Assembly (NCBI GenBank): GCA_965153455.1
Contig: OZ234496.1
Span: 4,411,207 to 4,475,206 of the forward strand
Direction: 5' to 3'
From: Sphagnum compactum
Lineage: Eukaryota > Bryophyta > Sphagnopsida > Sphagnales
DNA: 64,000 bases
Shown piece by piece: positions 1-12,900 of the stretch. The notes under the pieces are model-generated. The model saw only the letters and a program-made list of their open reading frames with translations. It was not told the DNA's origin and made no database searches. How positions within the stretch are numbered: the first letter of the stretch is position 1; every line of letters begins with the position of its first letter. A program made the position numbers and the translations under genes.

Positions 1-806
1 AGTTACATAGATGACACGGGTGTTTTTACTCTTTTTCAACTGGCTTTCCTTTGGTCTCCAATTCAAACTTGAGTTTAATTTGTAGTTCACGCTTGTCCAT
101 GCACTACAACATAATACGATATTTTCTATGACAATGGAAGGGTTCATGACAAGTGTGAGTGAGCTTTGTGATTTTATCCCTTACAATGTAAAGGACATGG
201 TGTTTGTTGCGGCATATATGGCATTACTTTGATATTACAATATGTCAAATTTGTGCTTGTGACATATTTTACACTACAAAAAAAAGGAGTAAAAACTGTT
301 GTAAAAAGTCTCATGATATATGTTTAGAGTTGAGAGAACCTAACAAAAAAAACCGAACTTTAAACTTCCAGATTTTTTTGAATGATTTAATTGGTTAAAT
401 GAAAATTTAAAAATAGAATAATTATTTGAAAACCAAGTGCCAAACATGGAAAGGTAATATGGTAATATTGAAGCTTTATTTAATAAGATTTGTTCTCCAT
501 GACTTTCAAACATGGCTTGTGTGTGCCAAGCTCAGTAATAGAAGGAAAAACCTTAAAATAATAAACTTATGTTTAAAATTACTTTGTCATTGAGCCCTTT
601 TTCACTCCTCAACCACTCATGGTCCTTCAAATGTTGTTATTAAAATGAGGTACCAAATATTAACCATCTTCATTCATTGCACATGATTCTTCAAATTTTG
701 GCCTTTAGTTATAGAACAACAATGAAGTCACACAAACTCAAAGTGAAATTAGCTAATAATCACACCTTTGTTCAGGAGAAAAAAGAAACAAATAGAAAAG
801 ACAGAA

Positions 807-810
<4 letters not shown>

Positions 811-838
<28 letters not shown>
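811..838. repeat. (GA)n microsatellite
   Basis: An uninterrupted run of GA dinucleotides of about 14 units. Similar runs occur as (TC)n at 1199-1219 and (GA)n at 1468-1491. GA/TC tracts in plants can bind BPC/GAGA-type factors, but no gene is visible beside these. Confidence 0.9.
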
Positions 839-842
<4 letters not shown>

Positions 843-1985
843 AAGAAGAAGGGGGGTCAGGTGTTGAAAATATTTTACTTGAAAAATTTTCAGCGATCGG
901 GCACACCCAATTGCAGTGGCAGAAAAAGTGAGCACGAAAAAGAATGATGTTGGGGTGTTGTGATTTCGATTTGTTATGCACAAAAGGTCAAACTGAAATT
1001 GCCAGCGATTCCGACTCATTGACAAAAAACTGGCAAAAAGAAAAAGACCTTTTTTGGCAATGAAGAAGAAGAAGTCCTTTTGTATTTGGCGACTTGCAAT
1101 TTGGGACAAATGTTAATTGCACATGCAAAGAGTAGTAGTGGTGGGTACTTGGAGAGCATGAGGAATTGACAATGTGAGAGAAAGACTCACTCACTCACTC
1201 TCTCTCTCTCTCTCTCTCTGTGTCTGCATGCAACTTCTTGTAAGTACTTTTTTGTGAACACTTTTACGAAATTGACAATCTGAGAGACTGCAACTTGTGT
1301 GCAGTGTGTGGTGGCGCTTTGTGAGCTTGAGAACTCGACGATCTGAGAGACTGCATGCAGCAGCAGCAGCAGCTGTGTAGTAAGTAGATACTTACTTTCA
1401 AATGACAAAAAGCGGGTGTTGCAAACTCAAAGCTATTTCATATCCCACCACACCATTGCACAGACACAGAGAGAGAGAGAGAGAGAGAGAGGGACAAAGC
1501 TTTGGCACCCCCATGAGTACCTTGTACCTACCTAGTACTTGTTGCAAACAGCAGCAGCAGCAAGTGAGGGAGGGAGGCCCCAATTGCAGGCAATTGTTAG
1601 GGAGGGTTCTTTGAAGTGGATTATGTGACCCAGCCAGCACCCAAAAGTGCACCATCCATCAGAAAAGCTGCTTTCTCTTAGGACTCAGACTCGAGTGTGG
1701 TTCAGTGGATGAACCCGCACAACCCACTTTTTAGAATGATGGGACACATACCCACTGGTGATCAGACCGGGTATATTCCCACTTACCAACCGGTTATCAA
1801 ATCAGGTGCATACCCACTTTTACCCTCTTCACCCCTCGATTATCAAAAGCATTCAAAGAACCGGTTTTGGTATTACATATATACTCACGATTCTCAAAAG
1901 CTGTGAAAAAGCCGAAGAACCAGCCAAGCGAATTTCCGGTTCTTTTTCGGTTCTTTCACGAGTCCCACCGGTTCTTTAAGGTTCT

Positions 1986-2050
1986 TGAAACAACCAAAAC
2001 CCACGGTTCTTTTTTCAGGTTTTTGAAACAACCAAAACCCACGGTTCTTT
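1986..2050. repeat. Short direct duplication
   Basis: The sequence GAAACAACCAAAACCCACGG followed by TTCTTT appears twice, starting near 1,986 and 2,026. The surrounding bases contain further GGTTCTT words, so the block is internally repetitive. No coding function is visible. Confidence 0.75.
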
Positions 2051-2348
2051 GACTCTCAAATTTCTTTCAAAGAACTTGAAATAGGAGGCAACCGCCTATG
2101 TGATTGGGTAAATACCATACCATAGGTTCATAGGTAGGTTATGTAAGCGGTTACTAATGTAGGTAGATGAGCAAGCGGGTATCTGAAGGTGACTACTAAG
2201 TTATTAGGTACTAGGTACATAGTTGAAGGTGGTTAGTAGTTGGTACTTAACTAACCACTGTGGTTAACTATGGGACAGGAGTACAATGAATAAATGTGTC
2301 GGTGTTTAATAGTGATTACTCTCTTGTCCTTAGGAACAAAAGATCAGA

Positions 2349-2350
<2 letters not shown>

Positions 2351-2381
<31 letters not shown>

Positions 2382-2382
2382 G
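2351..2382. repeat. (TG)n(TA)n microsatellite
   Basis: A short TG run leads directly into about 12 TA units. A separate (TG)n run lies at 8319-8338 and a (CT)n run at 20506-20526. Confidence 0.9.
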
Positions 2383-3105
2383 CAAGTAAAAAAATTACCG
2401 TAAAATTTTATGGAAGAGTTAATCTTGGTTTTACGAGATGGCCGACCTACTTGTTTCACAATATTAACATTTTTTATTTTTTTTATTTTTTAAATTTACA
2501 TTCACCTTATTATGCAAGTAAGAAACATAAGAGAAAACTGACATACATGTCGATTTCAGCCTTCAAAGGTAGTAAGTAGTCCACTTTAAATTGGGGTGGG
2601 GGAATGGCGCCAAGAGTTCGCGCCAAGCCAAGCCAAGCCTGTGTTCAAGTCGACTAGTATTGGTTACTCTAGTCAGACCCATGTTCAGCCCGCCCATACT
2701 AAGCCTGCAGAGGTGAGTGACAATTTGTTGTCTTGTGCTTTTTAGTGGATGAAGTAAATGTTTCCGTCTGTTCCAAAAGAAGTACTCAGAATACTCCAGA
2801 GTCAGAAAGTTTTAAAATTCCAAACTTTGAAAATTAGGGTTTGGATTACTCAAAACCTAATCCAGTGGCAGAAAGGGTTTAAAATTGGCAACATTTGGGT
2901 TTTGAGTAAATTAGGGTTTGAGTTCAATTCTTGCAGCTTGAAAGTTGAAAGCCTTTTATTCATAAAAATTAGGGTGAAATCCAAACTCCCAATTACTCCC
3001 CTTCTCTACACACCTTACTTACTCCCCTTTTCTAGTAGGTAGGAAGGAAAATAGGTAACTCCTTGGTAAGTAGATAGTTTATACATATGTGAGGACTGTT
3101 TTTAC

Positions 3106-3151
3106 TACCTACCTACTAACAACCTGCTTGTGGGTTGTTAGTAGGTAGGTA
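3106..3151. repeat. Perfect 19-bp inverted repeat with 8-base loop
   Basis: The arm TACCTACCTACTAACAACC at 3106-3124 is matched exactly by its reverse complement at 3133-3151, with an eight-base loop between them. It could form a stable hairpin in RNA or a cruciform in DNA. No T-run terminator or gene end is nearby, so its role is unknown. Confidence 0.9.
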
Positions 3152-3177
3152 AAAGAAAAACCATCTGAGCTAAGTGC

Positions 3178-3275
3178 CATGGTTAGCCATATGTTAGCCA
3201 TATGTTAGCCATGGTTAGCCATATGTTAGCCATAGTTTATACATATAGCCATGGTTAGCCATATGTTAGCCATAG
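3178..3275. repeat. TTAGCCATATG tandem array
   Basis: The words GTTAGCCATATG and GTTAGCCATGG alternate several times with a period near 11 bp, interrupted once by GTTTATACATA. It is a short minisatellite with no coding potential. Confidence 0.85.
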
Positions 3276-6200
3276 TTTATGTTGTCAAGTCCACCTTGTG
3301 AGGTTGTCAAGTTTAATTTGCCAAGTTCTTGTCAAGTCTACTTAGCCAAGTTCAAAATGGATAGCCCCTTTGAAGTTTGAGAGAAGCTCTCTCGTGCTCA
3401 AGCTAGTCTTTGGTGTGTTTCTTCTAAAAGTAGTTTATGGGGTTTGCATTTTATTTCATTTTTTTCAATATTAGGTTTACAAATGATGTGGATGGGCCTA
3501 AGCCCATTGAATGAAACGAAAGTCGATGGAATGTCGTAAAAGTGAATGGGTTGAAATGTAGCAAATGAAGTTGAATGCTTGGAATGTGTTTTGAACAATA
3601 TAAACAAGAATCCGATAAATGAATTTCAATGGATGAACTATGATGGATGATCATAACATCATAAAATGGGATTAAGTAAATAAATGTTATGGGAATAGAT
3701 GTGGTAAATTCTTGTAAATGAACCCAACCAGATCAAATCAAATGATTTATTTTTTTATGAATGTGAAAATAAAACTTGATTTATGAAAATGAATCGTAAT
3801 GGATGAATGTGATCTCACTAGATAATTTTCATGAATAAAATATTGTAATCCAAGATCCACAAATGAATGTACCATGTTCGATAAATCAAAACCAATGGAT
3901 GAATGAAATTAAACCAATTAGATGCCACATATTTCATGGATTACACCATACTTCATTTAAAACTTCTATGAATGAAAGGAATTTCATGAACTGAATATAA
4001 TCCAAAAATATGGGATGGAATTCCATGGAATTATGCCCAAATGTGTACTAGGATGAAATAGGATGGCTGAAAAGAATAAAATCCAATGAATTTAAAAATT
4101 GAATGTTTTTACAAAAAATTGTCACATCATGATTAGATTTTGATATTTTTTACCATCGGATCAAATTCATCAATTAGAATTAATTTCATCAATGGAGGTT
4201 CATTTCATGCAATCATGTCATCCATTGGGTTTCATTGAAATCCAATGGATGAATTTGGATACATGTATGGAAAGGGACCTATATATGATCACAATTAGGT
4301 CAATTTTATTCATTAAATGCAATCCCATCTATTTCCAAATCTTTAAGCCATCAACTTTTAATTCATTTGATAAGGTGGATGAATGTGATGGATGAGTTCA
4401 CATGCATTGGATGATGGACAAATGTTGATGAAATATTATTAAATGGACCACAATTGTCCATCAAAATTCATTTGATTGTGTAAATTTGATCCATGAATGT
4501 CTAACCTTATTCGATAAGTATTCTTTGTTTTTTATGACAACTTATGGAACACATTCATCAATGAAAATTCATTTGTTTGTTTTTGTCATGAAGAGTAGAC
4601 CCAAAGACTGAAAAGTTTTCCAATGTGTGCACAAGGGCTAAAAGAATCTACATTGAAATAAGTTTAAACCTAAACATTTGAGGGGCAAAAAGGAAAGAAA
4701 AACACATAAAATGAATTTCATTCACGACCATGGAAGAACTTGAAACATGGAATAAGGTCGACAACAATATGATGTAGGGTTGTAACTCAAATAGTTTTTA
4801 CCCAACTAAAGGTAATTTAGGATTTTTAGAAAATAAATAGAGATAATTTAATGAAGTTTCTATAAGGCCTATTTTTCAACAATCTCTTTATAGCACCTTT
4901 GAAATATTTATTATTGACCAATTATGGTATATGTTGGGGATAAGTATTTTTAAAATATTTTTTTAGTTTTTGGTTGTTGCCTCATTACTACTAATAAAGG
5001 TATTAATTAGGACACATTTTTCAAAAATATCCAAATCATAGAAATGTCACAAAAATTTGCCCCAAAACTACAAAAATGTGTTACAATTTGGTGATATTTG
5101 GTATCATCTTTAAAAACTTTCAAACCATTTTGGTCTTGATATTAGTGTCCAATGGTGAGTTTTGGTTGTTATGAGTCAAGTACACACTTGGTATTGAGAC
5201 TATTGCAACCTTGATATGAAACTAGTATTTTTTTCATGGTAATATATATTGTGACTCATATTAAATTAGTTGTGGGAACCCCCAATTTTTCTTTTCTTTT
5301 GCGATGGGCACCTTTGATAGCCCCATCATTAAAAAAAAAAATCAAGCTTTTGATAATCCCAAAATAAATATGTTATAATCTCCCCCCTTTGGGCTGCTTA
5401 TATAGGTTACAAGAGTAGAAATAAGGCAAAGGATATGGAGATAAAGTAAGGAGCAATTGGGTATATGTTGGGGAACCATTGAGAACTTGGGGAACATGTT
5501 GAGAATTCATTGAAGATTTGATGAAAATGTAGTGAAAACTTCACTACAATTGGGAATATTAGTTTGTAACTAAACTAGAGTTTTTAACAAACAAAAGAAA
5601 GTTCTTGAAATGGAACTAGAGGCCCTTTCAAATCAAATTAAGTAAAAAAATGGAATTGGAACAAGTGAAAGATATATAGTTTTTAACATTGGGGAGCGTG
5701 TAGCGTGTACATGAAATTGAACCCAATTTGTTAGAACTGAACCAAAGGGTTTAAAAGTTGAAAAAAATAGGGTTCAACCCCTCACTTGGAGAATCTCCAA
5801 TAAATTTTACAATGTCAAAACCAATACCGGAGGTTCTCTTCACAAGGAAAAATCACACAATTGAACCATTGTTGTTCAATTCTTACTTTTCAAGATAACC
5901 TTTTGTCTTGGGTCCATTTAAATTTTTTTTGAAAGAACCCTTAGTTTCAGTTCAAGGATTTTTTGGGTTATTCAATAGAGTCTTTAGTCCAATTTTGGAA
6001 CCAAATTTTCACATATCAAGACTTTTGATTCTCAATACTTCAAAAAAATAATCCTTGGTAGGTCTAGTTTCAAACTGAATCTAGTTCTACCCACAAAGAA
6101 TTCTCAAATGAATTACTGAATTTTACAACTAGTTTTAAGTCATAAAATGTCACTCACAATTGCTACAATGTTTAGTCTTCTTAGACAAGTCATAAAAGAC

Positions 6201-6585
6201 AACACATGGCACATTATGTGACAACCAATCACGAGTGCAATCGCATCATCCATACAAATCAACCAATGTTTTTCATCCATTTTCTTGGATGGTCATAGGT
6301 TTAATTGCACCAGTATTGTGATCTAAAAGTTGCAACTACATTTGTGATTCACATATGACTAAACATATAAACAAGTGAGTATACATATGTTGACATGGAT
6401 CCAATGCATAATTAAACATTGTGCATACCTATTATGTAGGTTAAAAAAAGTACGTAGGTAACCTAGTTAACAACCTAGGCTTAGGTAGCATGCCATCACA
6501 AGCTTGCCCCCTTCATGTATTTGTGCTTTTACAACACTTTAACAATGTTATCAAAGTTAAATGTTAATGAATTGTTCATACAATG

Positions 6586-6668
6586 ATTGATATGATGTTG
6601 TGATGGCATTGTAACACATTATGATAATTGATCATTATATTACAATGCCATTACAACATCATATCAAT
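6586..6668. repeat. Near-perfect 29-bp fold-back (MITE-like or hairpin)
   Basis: Arms at 6586-6614 and 6640-6668 pair at 28 of 29 positions; the single mismatch turns one G:C pair into G:T. The 25-base spacer is AT-rich. Such structures are typical of small fold-back elements and can also be processed as small-RNA hairpins. No target-site duplication is clear. Confidence 0.8.
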
Positions 6669-9600
6669 GATTGATCAACACTTCATAAATATATGGAAAG
6701 GATAAGTTTTTTGATCTAGGACCAGCCTTGGCACATATAAATAGACTTTACAAGATTGAAGACTTAAACACCTACATTCACATTGGAGGACTAAGGGTTT
6801 TTACGATTGCATCACATTTTCAACAAACAATATTTTGTGTCATTTTATTATTATAATTATTTTTTTCTAAATTACATGACTAACTAAACTTAGCTATACC
6901 CTACTTGGTGTATTAGGCTACCTATGTAACCTAGCCACCTAGTGTAACTTACCTATTTAAACCACCTAACCTACTCCTAGGGAGGTCACTTCCATTTTAT
7001 TTCAAATGACATGCAAAAAATATCAATTGCAATTTATTGATTTTAAATTTTTATTTAAATATATGTAGGGTACCTATAATTCATTATGAATTTTTTTAAA
7101 AATATGCTTAAAATATATTCAAAATATGTCATTATTTCATAGCAAACTAAAAAATATTATTTTATCTTAGGTGCTTCCTAAAATATACAAAAAGTGACCT
7201 CCCCAAAAACCTACCCAGTTCACCTAGCTTATTTAACATAATTACCCACCTAACCTAGGTGTCAATTGTGTAAAAAGGTAGATTATTGAATAATTAATTG
7301 AAAATTTTGCTAGTCAATCTATTGATTATACACTAGATATAGGGTTTTTTAATTATTTATTTTAAACTATTTAATTATTTAGCAATTTGTATTGGTTTTT
7401 AAAGATGATAACGTACCTAGATAATAATCGGGTCATCTAGGTAGGTTAATAGATTTGAAAATTCAATACCAAATGATTATCAATTTAATCAATTATTTTT
7501 TAAAAATCAATAATTAACTTGTAGTTTATGTAATAAGTTATATAACTAGCTTATTATAATTGGGTCAAAAACTCAATCCCCAACCAACATTATTAGTCTA
7601 TAAACTTCAAAACCCCTTATTACTACCGCCTTAGGTGAGAATTAGCAACCACATTTGAGAAAGTTATATCACATCCATCCACACTGGATGAAGAAGGTAG
7701 GTACTCATCTGATCCCCTATTCTATTCTTGACGAGCTTTTCTGAACAACAAAAAGCCAGGCCACTGTGGCCCTGTTGATTCAAATCAATCCAAATTGGTT
7801 CCTAGGAAATTGAACTGTGGACCCTCACCGAAAGTGGGCCTTAGTAGTACTGAGTTCTTAATGTCACTAGTACTTACTGCACAAGAAAACAACCCATAAA
7901 TACGTAAGTAGGTAGGACTCAGGAGCTCCTCCTCCTTGTATTGAGTTTTAATGGCTTTTAATGGAGTTGTACCAAAAATCAGCTCATTAATGCAATTTTT
8001 TAATGGACATTAAAAACTCATGTTTATATGCCCCAATTTTTCATGTTTATAAGTGGGTCCTGGGGTTTTCTTTTTCCCTTTAAAAAAATGTGATATTGAA
8101 AATTTGGCAAAAGATTTTAAAATTTTAGCAAAATTAGTTGAATTTATATACCTAAGGGGGGAGGAAAAAAAAAAATTAAAAATCTGAAAAAATCCTAATT
8201 TTTTTGGTTTTAAAAAAATTGAGAAAATTTGTTCAAAACTTTTACCGGGTCAAGATTGTGGAAACATTTGACACTCTATGTTGGATGTGATTGAAATATT
8301 GGTAGAGGCCCAAATAGGGTGTGTGTGTGTGTGTGTGTGGACATACTCTAAACATTTAACGTGTTTATCTAATAACTTCATAGAAAGAATTAATGAATCC
8401 GAGAAGTCTAATTTTAAGGGTCTAGCAATAATAGTGAGGATTTTAAATATCATAATACCTTTTCAGGTTCAGCAATCAGATGCTGAATTATTATTATTAT
8501 TTTTTAAAAAATCCTCTTTAGTAGTACAAAAATAATTTATGGAATTTTGGCAATAAATATATAGCCTATGCAGTTTCTTTTTGGTATGTTTCACCAAATT
8601 ATAGGATTGAAAAATGCTTTCAATTATTGGATACCTACTCTCAATAGTGGACTGGCCTGAAGCCAAAAATAAAATTCCTGGGTTTCCATTAATTTTTGTA
8701 TTTTTCCCTCCCTTGTAATTAATTCTCTTAAATTTTATCATTTAAAAACAAATAATTTCTAAAAGCTTGGTCACTTTGAAAAATAATTTAATTTATCACT
8801 GAACCTGAAAAGGTATAATACTATAGTATTGATCTGCTGACTGAATGGTTTTCTTTTCCTTCAATTTTGTCATCGAGCATGAGAGGCCAAAATCTAGCCA
8901 AATTTGGCTGTAAATAAAATATAATTTTTTAATTAAAAAAAATTCTTCTGTAATTGTTGAGTACCTGGTGTTCAGATTCTGCTGATTTTTTTTATTTTAT
9001 TTTTTTGGATTTTCAAATTTGGAGATTTATTGAAAACCCCAAAAATGAAATGGTTTTTCACATTTAAAGAATTTTTTAAAAAAACCTCGCCGTGTGAGGT
9101 ATGTGGACATCGAAATATAAAGATAAACCATCTAGAAATATCTTGTTGAGTAATTTTTAAGACTTTTAGAAAATGGAAGTGACCTTATAAAAAGAGGAGG
9201 AACTTGGTTTGCAAATGAAAAAGTGATAAAAAGGTTCTTTAGATTTTTGAGGTTTAAAAAAATTTCAAATTTTTCTTTAAAAAATTGCCAGATTTCTATA
9301 CATGGTTCAAGTTAAGTAGGTAGCCAAAATTTTATAAGGATGGCCTTTTTTCCTGTTCATATTTTTGTTAAGAACCAAATTTGGCTAAATTGGCTTATGG
9401 ATGATTGCCACCTCATCCACGTCACAAAATTAACCCCCCAAAAACAACTAATCTTGATTATCTTATTGGAATTGCGACCAAACATAAAGACATATTAGGA
9501 TCCAAGCTAGAAAATTTATTAAATGGATTTAGTTCTAAACCCTACATTGTGCATGAAATTTTCCCCTAATTATGGTGATACTACAATTCCATATTATATG

Positions 9601-9900
9601 AATTATGTATCTAAGATGATATTTGATTGAGAATTTCTAGATAATTGGAGGTATGTTAATGTTAACTAAAACGCAATTGAATGTCTACCAACAAATTAAG
9701 GTATGTAATCCAAGGTTTAATAACAAAGTGTCACATTATAACATTTCAAAGGTTCATAATTACAATGCATTGTGACAAAAGGGATACATATGAAAACTTC
9801 AAGTTTATAAAATTGTTACTTCACAATTAAAAATCACGTGTCATAGCATCGTACAAATGGTTTTAGGTTCTATTTGTTGTCTAAGTAATGGTGGATTGAT

Positions 9901-12900
9901 TACCTTATGATTCAAAACCATATAGACAATCTTGTAGTTACCATGGGGTCATGGGATCGCATAGAGGCATTTTGCAACATGTGCATATTTTTATAGTGTA
10001 AAAATTTCAGCAAATTTTGGACAAATATCACAAAATTATGATCCAATTTATAGAGAATGGTCTACCTAATGGCCCAAATGTGGCAAAGTTGTGTGCAACT
10101 ATCATGAGGAATTTGGGTTTGGGGGGGACAATAGGATTGGTCAACCATTGTGCTCTACATATTATAGGCATAAAATGCACACATTTGAGAAGAAAGACGC
10201 AATATCTAATTAGATGCAATGAAACATTCATCTACATTTTGTTGGCAAATGTTATCATTTTCTTTTACATGGAGGAGATTGAAGCTTTCAAATTCTCTTC
10301 AAAGTTTGGCGTGTGTGATGTAAATTGATTAACGAAAAGAGAAATAAACAATTCCAAAACTCTTACAAATGTGACACTTCTAAATATGAATATCGTCCCA
10401 ACAATGAGTGTTTTTCGTTGAGCATGATTAATTTCATGAATTTAGGCATTGATATAGGATGCCAATCAAAAGACCATGGATGTGAGGTTAAAAGCAACTA
10501 GGAGCACCATGATATTAAAATTGTTGCCGCAATTAGATGGGCTTAAGATAGTTGAATTAGATGTGAGTCAACTCTTGTGATTTTAAACTACATCAAATGT
10601 GCGATCCCCACCATAATGTCCACTTATTAAGCACAAGGAGCACACAAAGATTAGATTGTTCAACATAATACATTGTAATACCATTTAAAGGCATCCATAT
10701 TACATGACCTTGGACTTGAGCTTCGTTGTTCTATTCATTGAAATTTAATGAAACCAATTGGAAAATTATTTTTTCAATTGTGAGTTTGCATTTCAATAAT
10801 TTTTGTGGGATTTTGATTTGTTTAGGTGATCATTTAATGAATCGTAAGTAATGGGTAGTTTGATGTTGATTACAACAGTTATTTTTTAACATTTTTAATT
10901 CTATGTCAAACTAAGGTTTTTTTCCTATTTTTTTTTGGAATGCCATATATTTATGGTTACAAGGGCTTAGTAGTGAAAAAAACCATGAAACTATGTCTTG
11001 ATATTTCTATGCATTAATCACGTTCAAACATGTTTTTGACCTTTAAAGTTACATAATTTGGAAAAAAAAATTAAAATTGAGATTCTTTTACATTTTGAGG
11101 AAAGGTTGGGTTTCATTTTTTATAAGAACTGAGGTATTGTGTATGCTTAAAGATATTTATGAAAAATATGCTCTACAAAATTGACATGATGTTAAACAAA
11201 ATTATGCAATGAACCTAATATATAATTTTTCCCAAAGGTCCTATATATGTGTTTAAGAAACGAACAAGTATTAAAACCTTTGAAGTAATCTAATGACCCA
11301 AGAATCCACACTAAAATCTTATATTGTTAAGAAAATTGCAATATTTACATTAAAAATAAATTGTTTATGTGGATGTATGCAAATGAAAACATAGTCATCC
11401 TTGTTCTAGGGTGCAGAATGGATGACCATGGAATGTCAACACTAGGATCAATGCAACTCCATAACATCCATATTTAAAACAAAATCTAGTTTTATTACAA
11501 GCATTGTCATTTTCTTTTGCATGTATATGTTTTGTGTCACCATTCTCCTAAGCTTGCACAAGCTTGCCATGGCGTTTAGCATGGAATCGATTCACATGTG
11601 TGTCAACATTGTTGCTACACACATTTGAAAATGGATTGCTTTGTAGAAGCCTGCCATGGAAATGCAATCAAATGGCATATTTGCCAAACATGATTGATGT
11701 AAACAAACTTCAACTTGCATATATTAAGATTTTTTTCATTTGTGAATCCTAGATTTGTTTCTAAATGGAACATTATGAAGATGGGGAATGTCACATAAAT
11801 GAAAATATGCTGACAAAGAAGATGGTGTAATGTTAAAAGGTGATGATGAGGAAAATCCTATGTTTTTTGCTTGTAGTAGAAATGAAGAAATTACAAATGC
11901 ATTTGGGTGAAAGCATGGTGTGGTGGACCAAAAGTGGCACATGCAAAGTCCACACATGAATACACAATTTTTTCAATCCCTTTATTAACCCTCTCACAAT
12001 TCCAAAATTTGTGTTATACTCATTTTTGAAAGTTCATAATTTTTTTTTAAATGGTTCAATCACCTTGGTCTATAACTTATTTTATTTTTATATAAGTCTA
12101 TTAGAATGGTTAATATCAATGTGAACTTGTTTTTACATTTCAATTTTTAAAAAACTTTTCCAATCATAGTTAGTCTAAATAGGAAAAATTTTAAATGTTC
12201 ATCATGCCTTGGGCTTTATTGAATTTGATTATTGGTTTCACACCATTCTTCATATTCGTAATACAAGCATATTGTTCCTAAATTGTTTTTTCCAATTCCG
12301 GTTTCCACATATCATACATAATATGTTTGATCAATTCATGTCATTGAAATTTAGGAAATGATTTTTTTCAACGAAAAAAAAGTCCACATAATTTGTTACA
12401 TGACATATTTGTTGCTTTTAAAGTCCAAAAACACTATGCAACCAATTGTAGTTGCAAAAATATTTTGTGCATTTCACTACATATATAAATTGCCATACAT
12501 ATTTGAGTCCAAATCATAAAATATTCAATCAAATTATCATGTAACCTTTTATTAAATTTCATCTTTGGAAAAAATAATGTCTATAACATCCAATTTGGTC
12601 CAACACACTATGTTTTCGCCCATTTGGCAACAAAATTATAAGATGTGATTAATTCCGTTGCTCGTAGAAGAGAGGTCATTGCAAGCATTTGAAGAGTTGG
12701 CTTTTGCAAAATGAATCCAAATGGCACATGCTATGGTGGTGAATTGACATCTTTTTTATAAAACCATTCGTGGTGTTGTAAGGACCATAACGATGTTCAT
12801 TACAAACTTCGTGAAAGGATTTGATGTTGTGTATAATCATGGAGAAGGTTATGTCCCATGAACTTCTTGTTGATGTTGTGCCACCCTACTCACATGATAT

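Larger units (their letters stand above)
1..2750. other. AT-rich intergenic block with GA/TC microsatellites
   Basis: No gene is recognisable here. Three GA/TC tracts (811-838, 1199-1219, 1468-1491) lie within 700 bp, followed by a TG/TA tract at 2351-2382. Open frames across these tracts are low-complexity and not credible. A degenerate unit with the core CTGAGAGACTGCA recurs near 1,280 and 1,345. Positions 1,986-2,050 hold a short direct duplication around GAAACAACCAAAACCCACGG. A CACTACAA start at 271 resembles a CACTA transposon end but has no visible partner. Confidence 0.6.
2751..9900. other. AT-rich intergenic block
   Basis: No gene is recognised. The block holds two inverted repeats (3106-3151 and 6586-6668), a TTAGCCATATG tandem array, and a stretch at 3,520-4,450 enriched in the word TGGATGAATG and its variants. 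The longest open frames are under 100 codons and show no domain. GGTAGGTA and CCTACCTA words recur through 3,000-7,900. Confidence 0.6.

Noticed and set aside
753-1109. 118-codon minus-strand frame across a GA tract
   Set aside because: The frame is kept open by a (TC)n run coding for Ser-Leu repeats; there is no domain and the composition is low-complexity.
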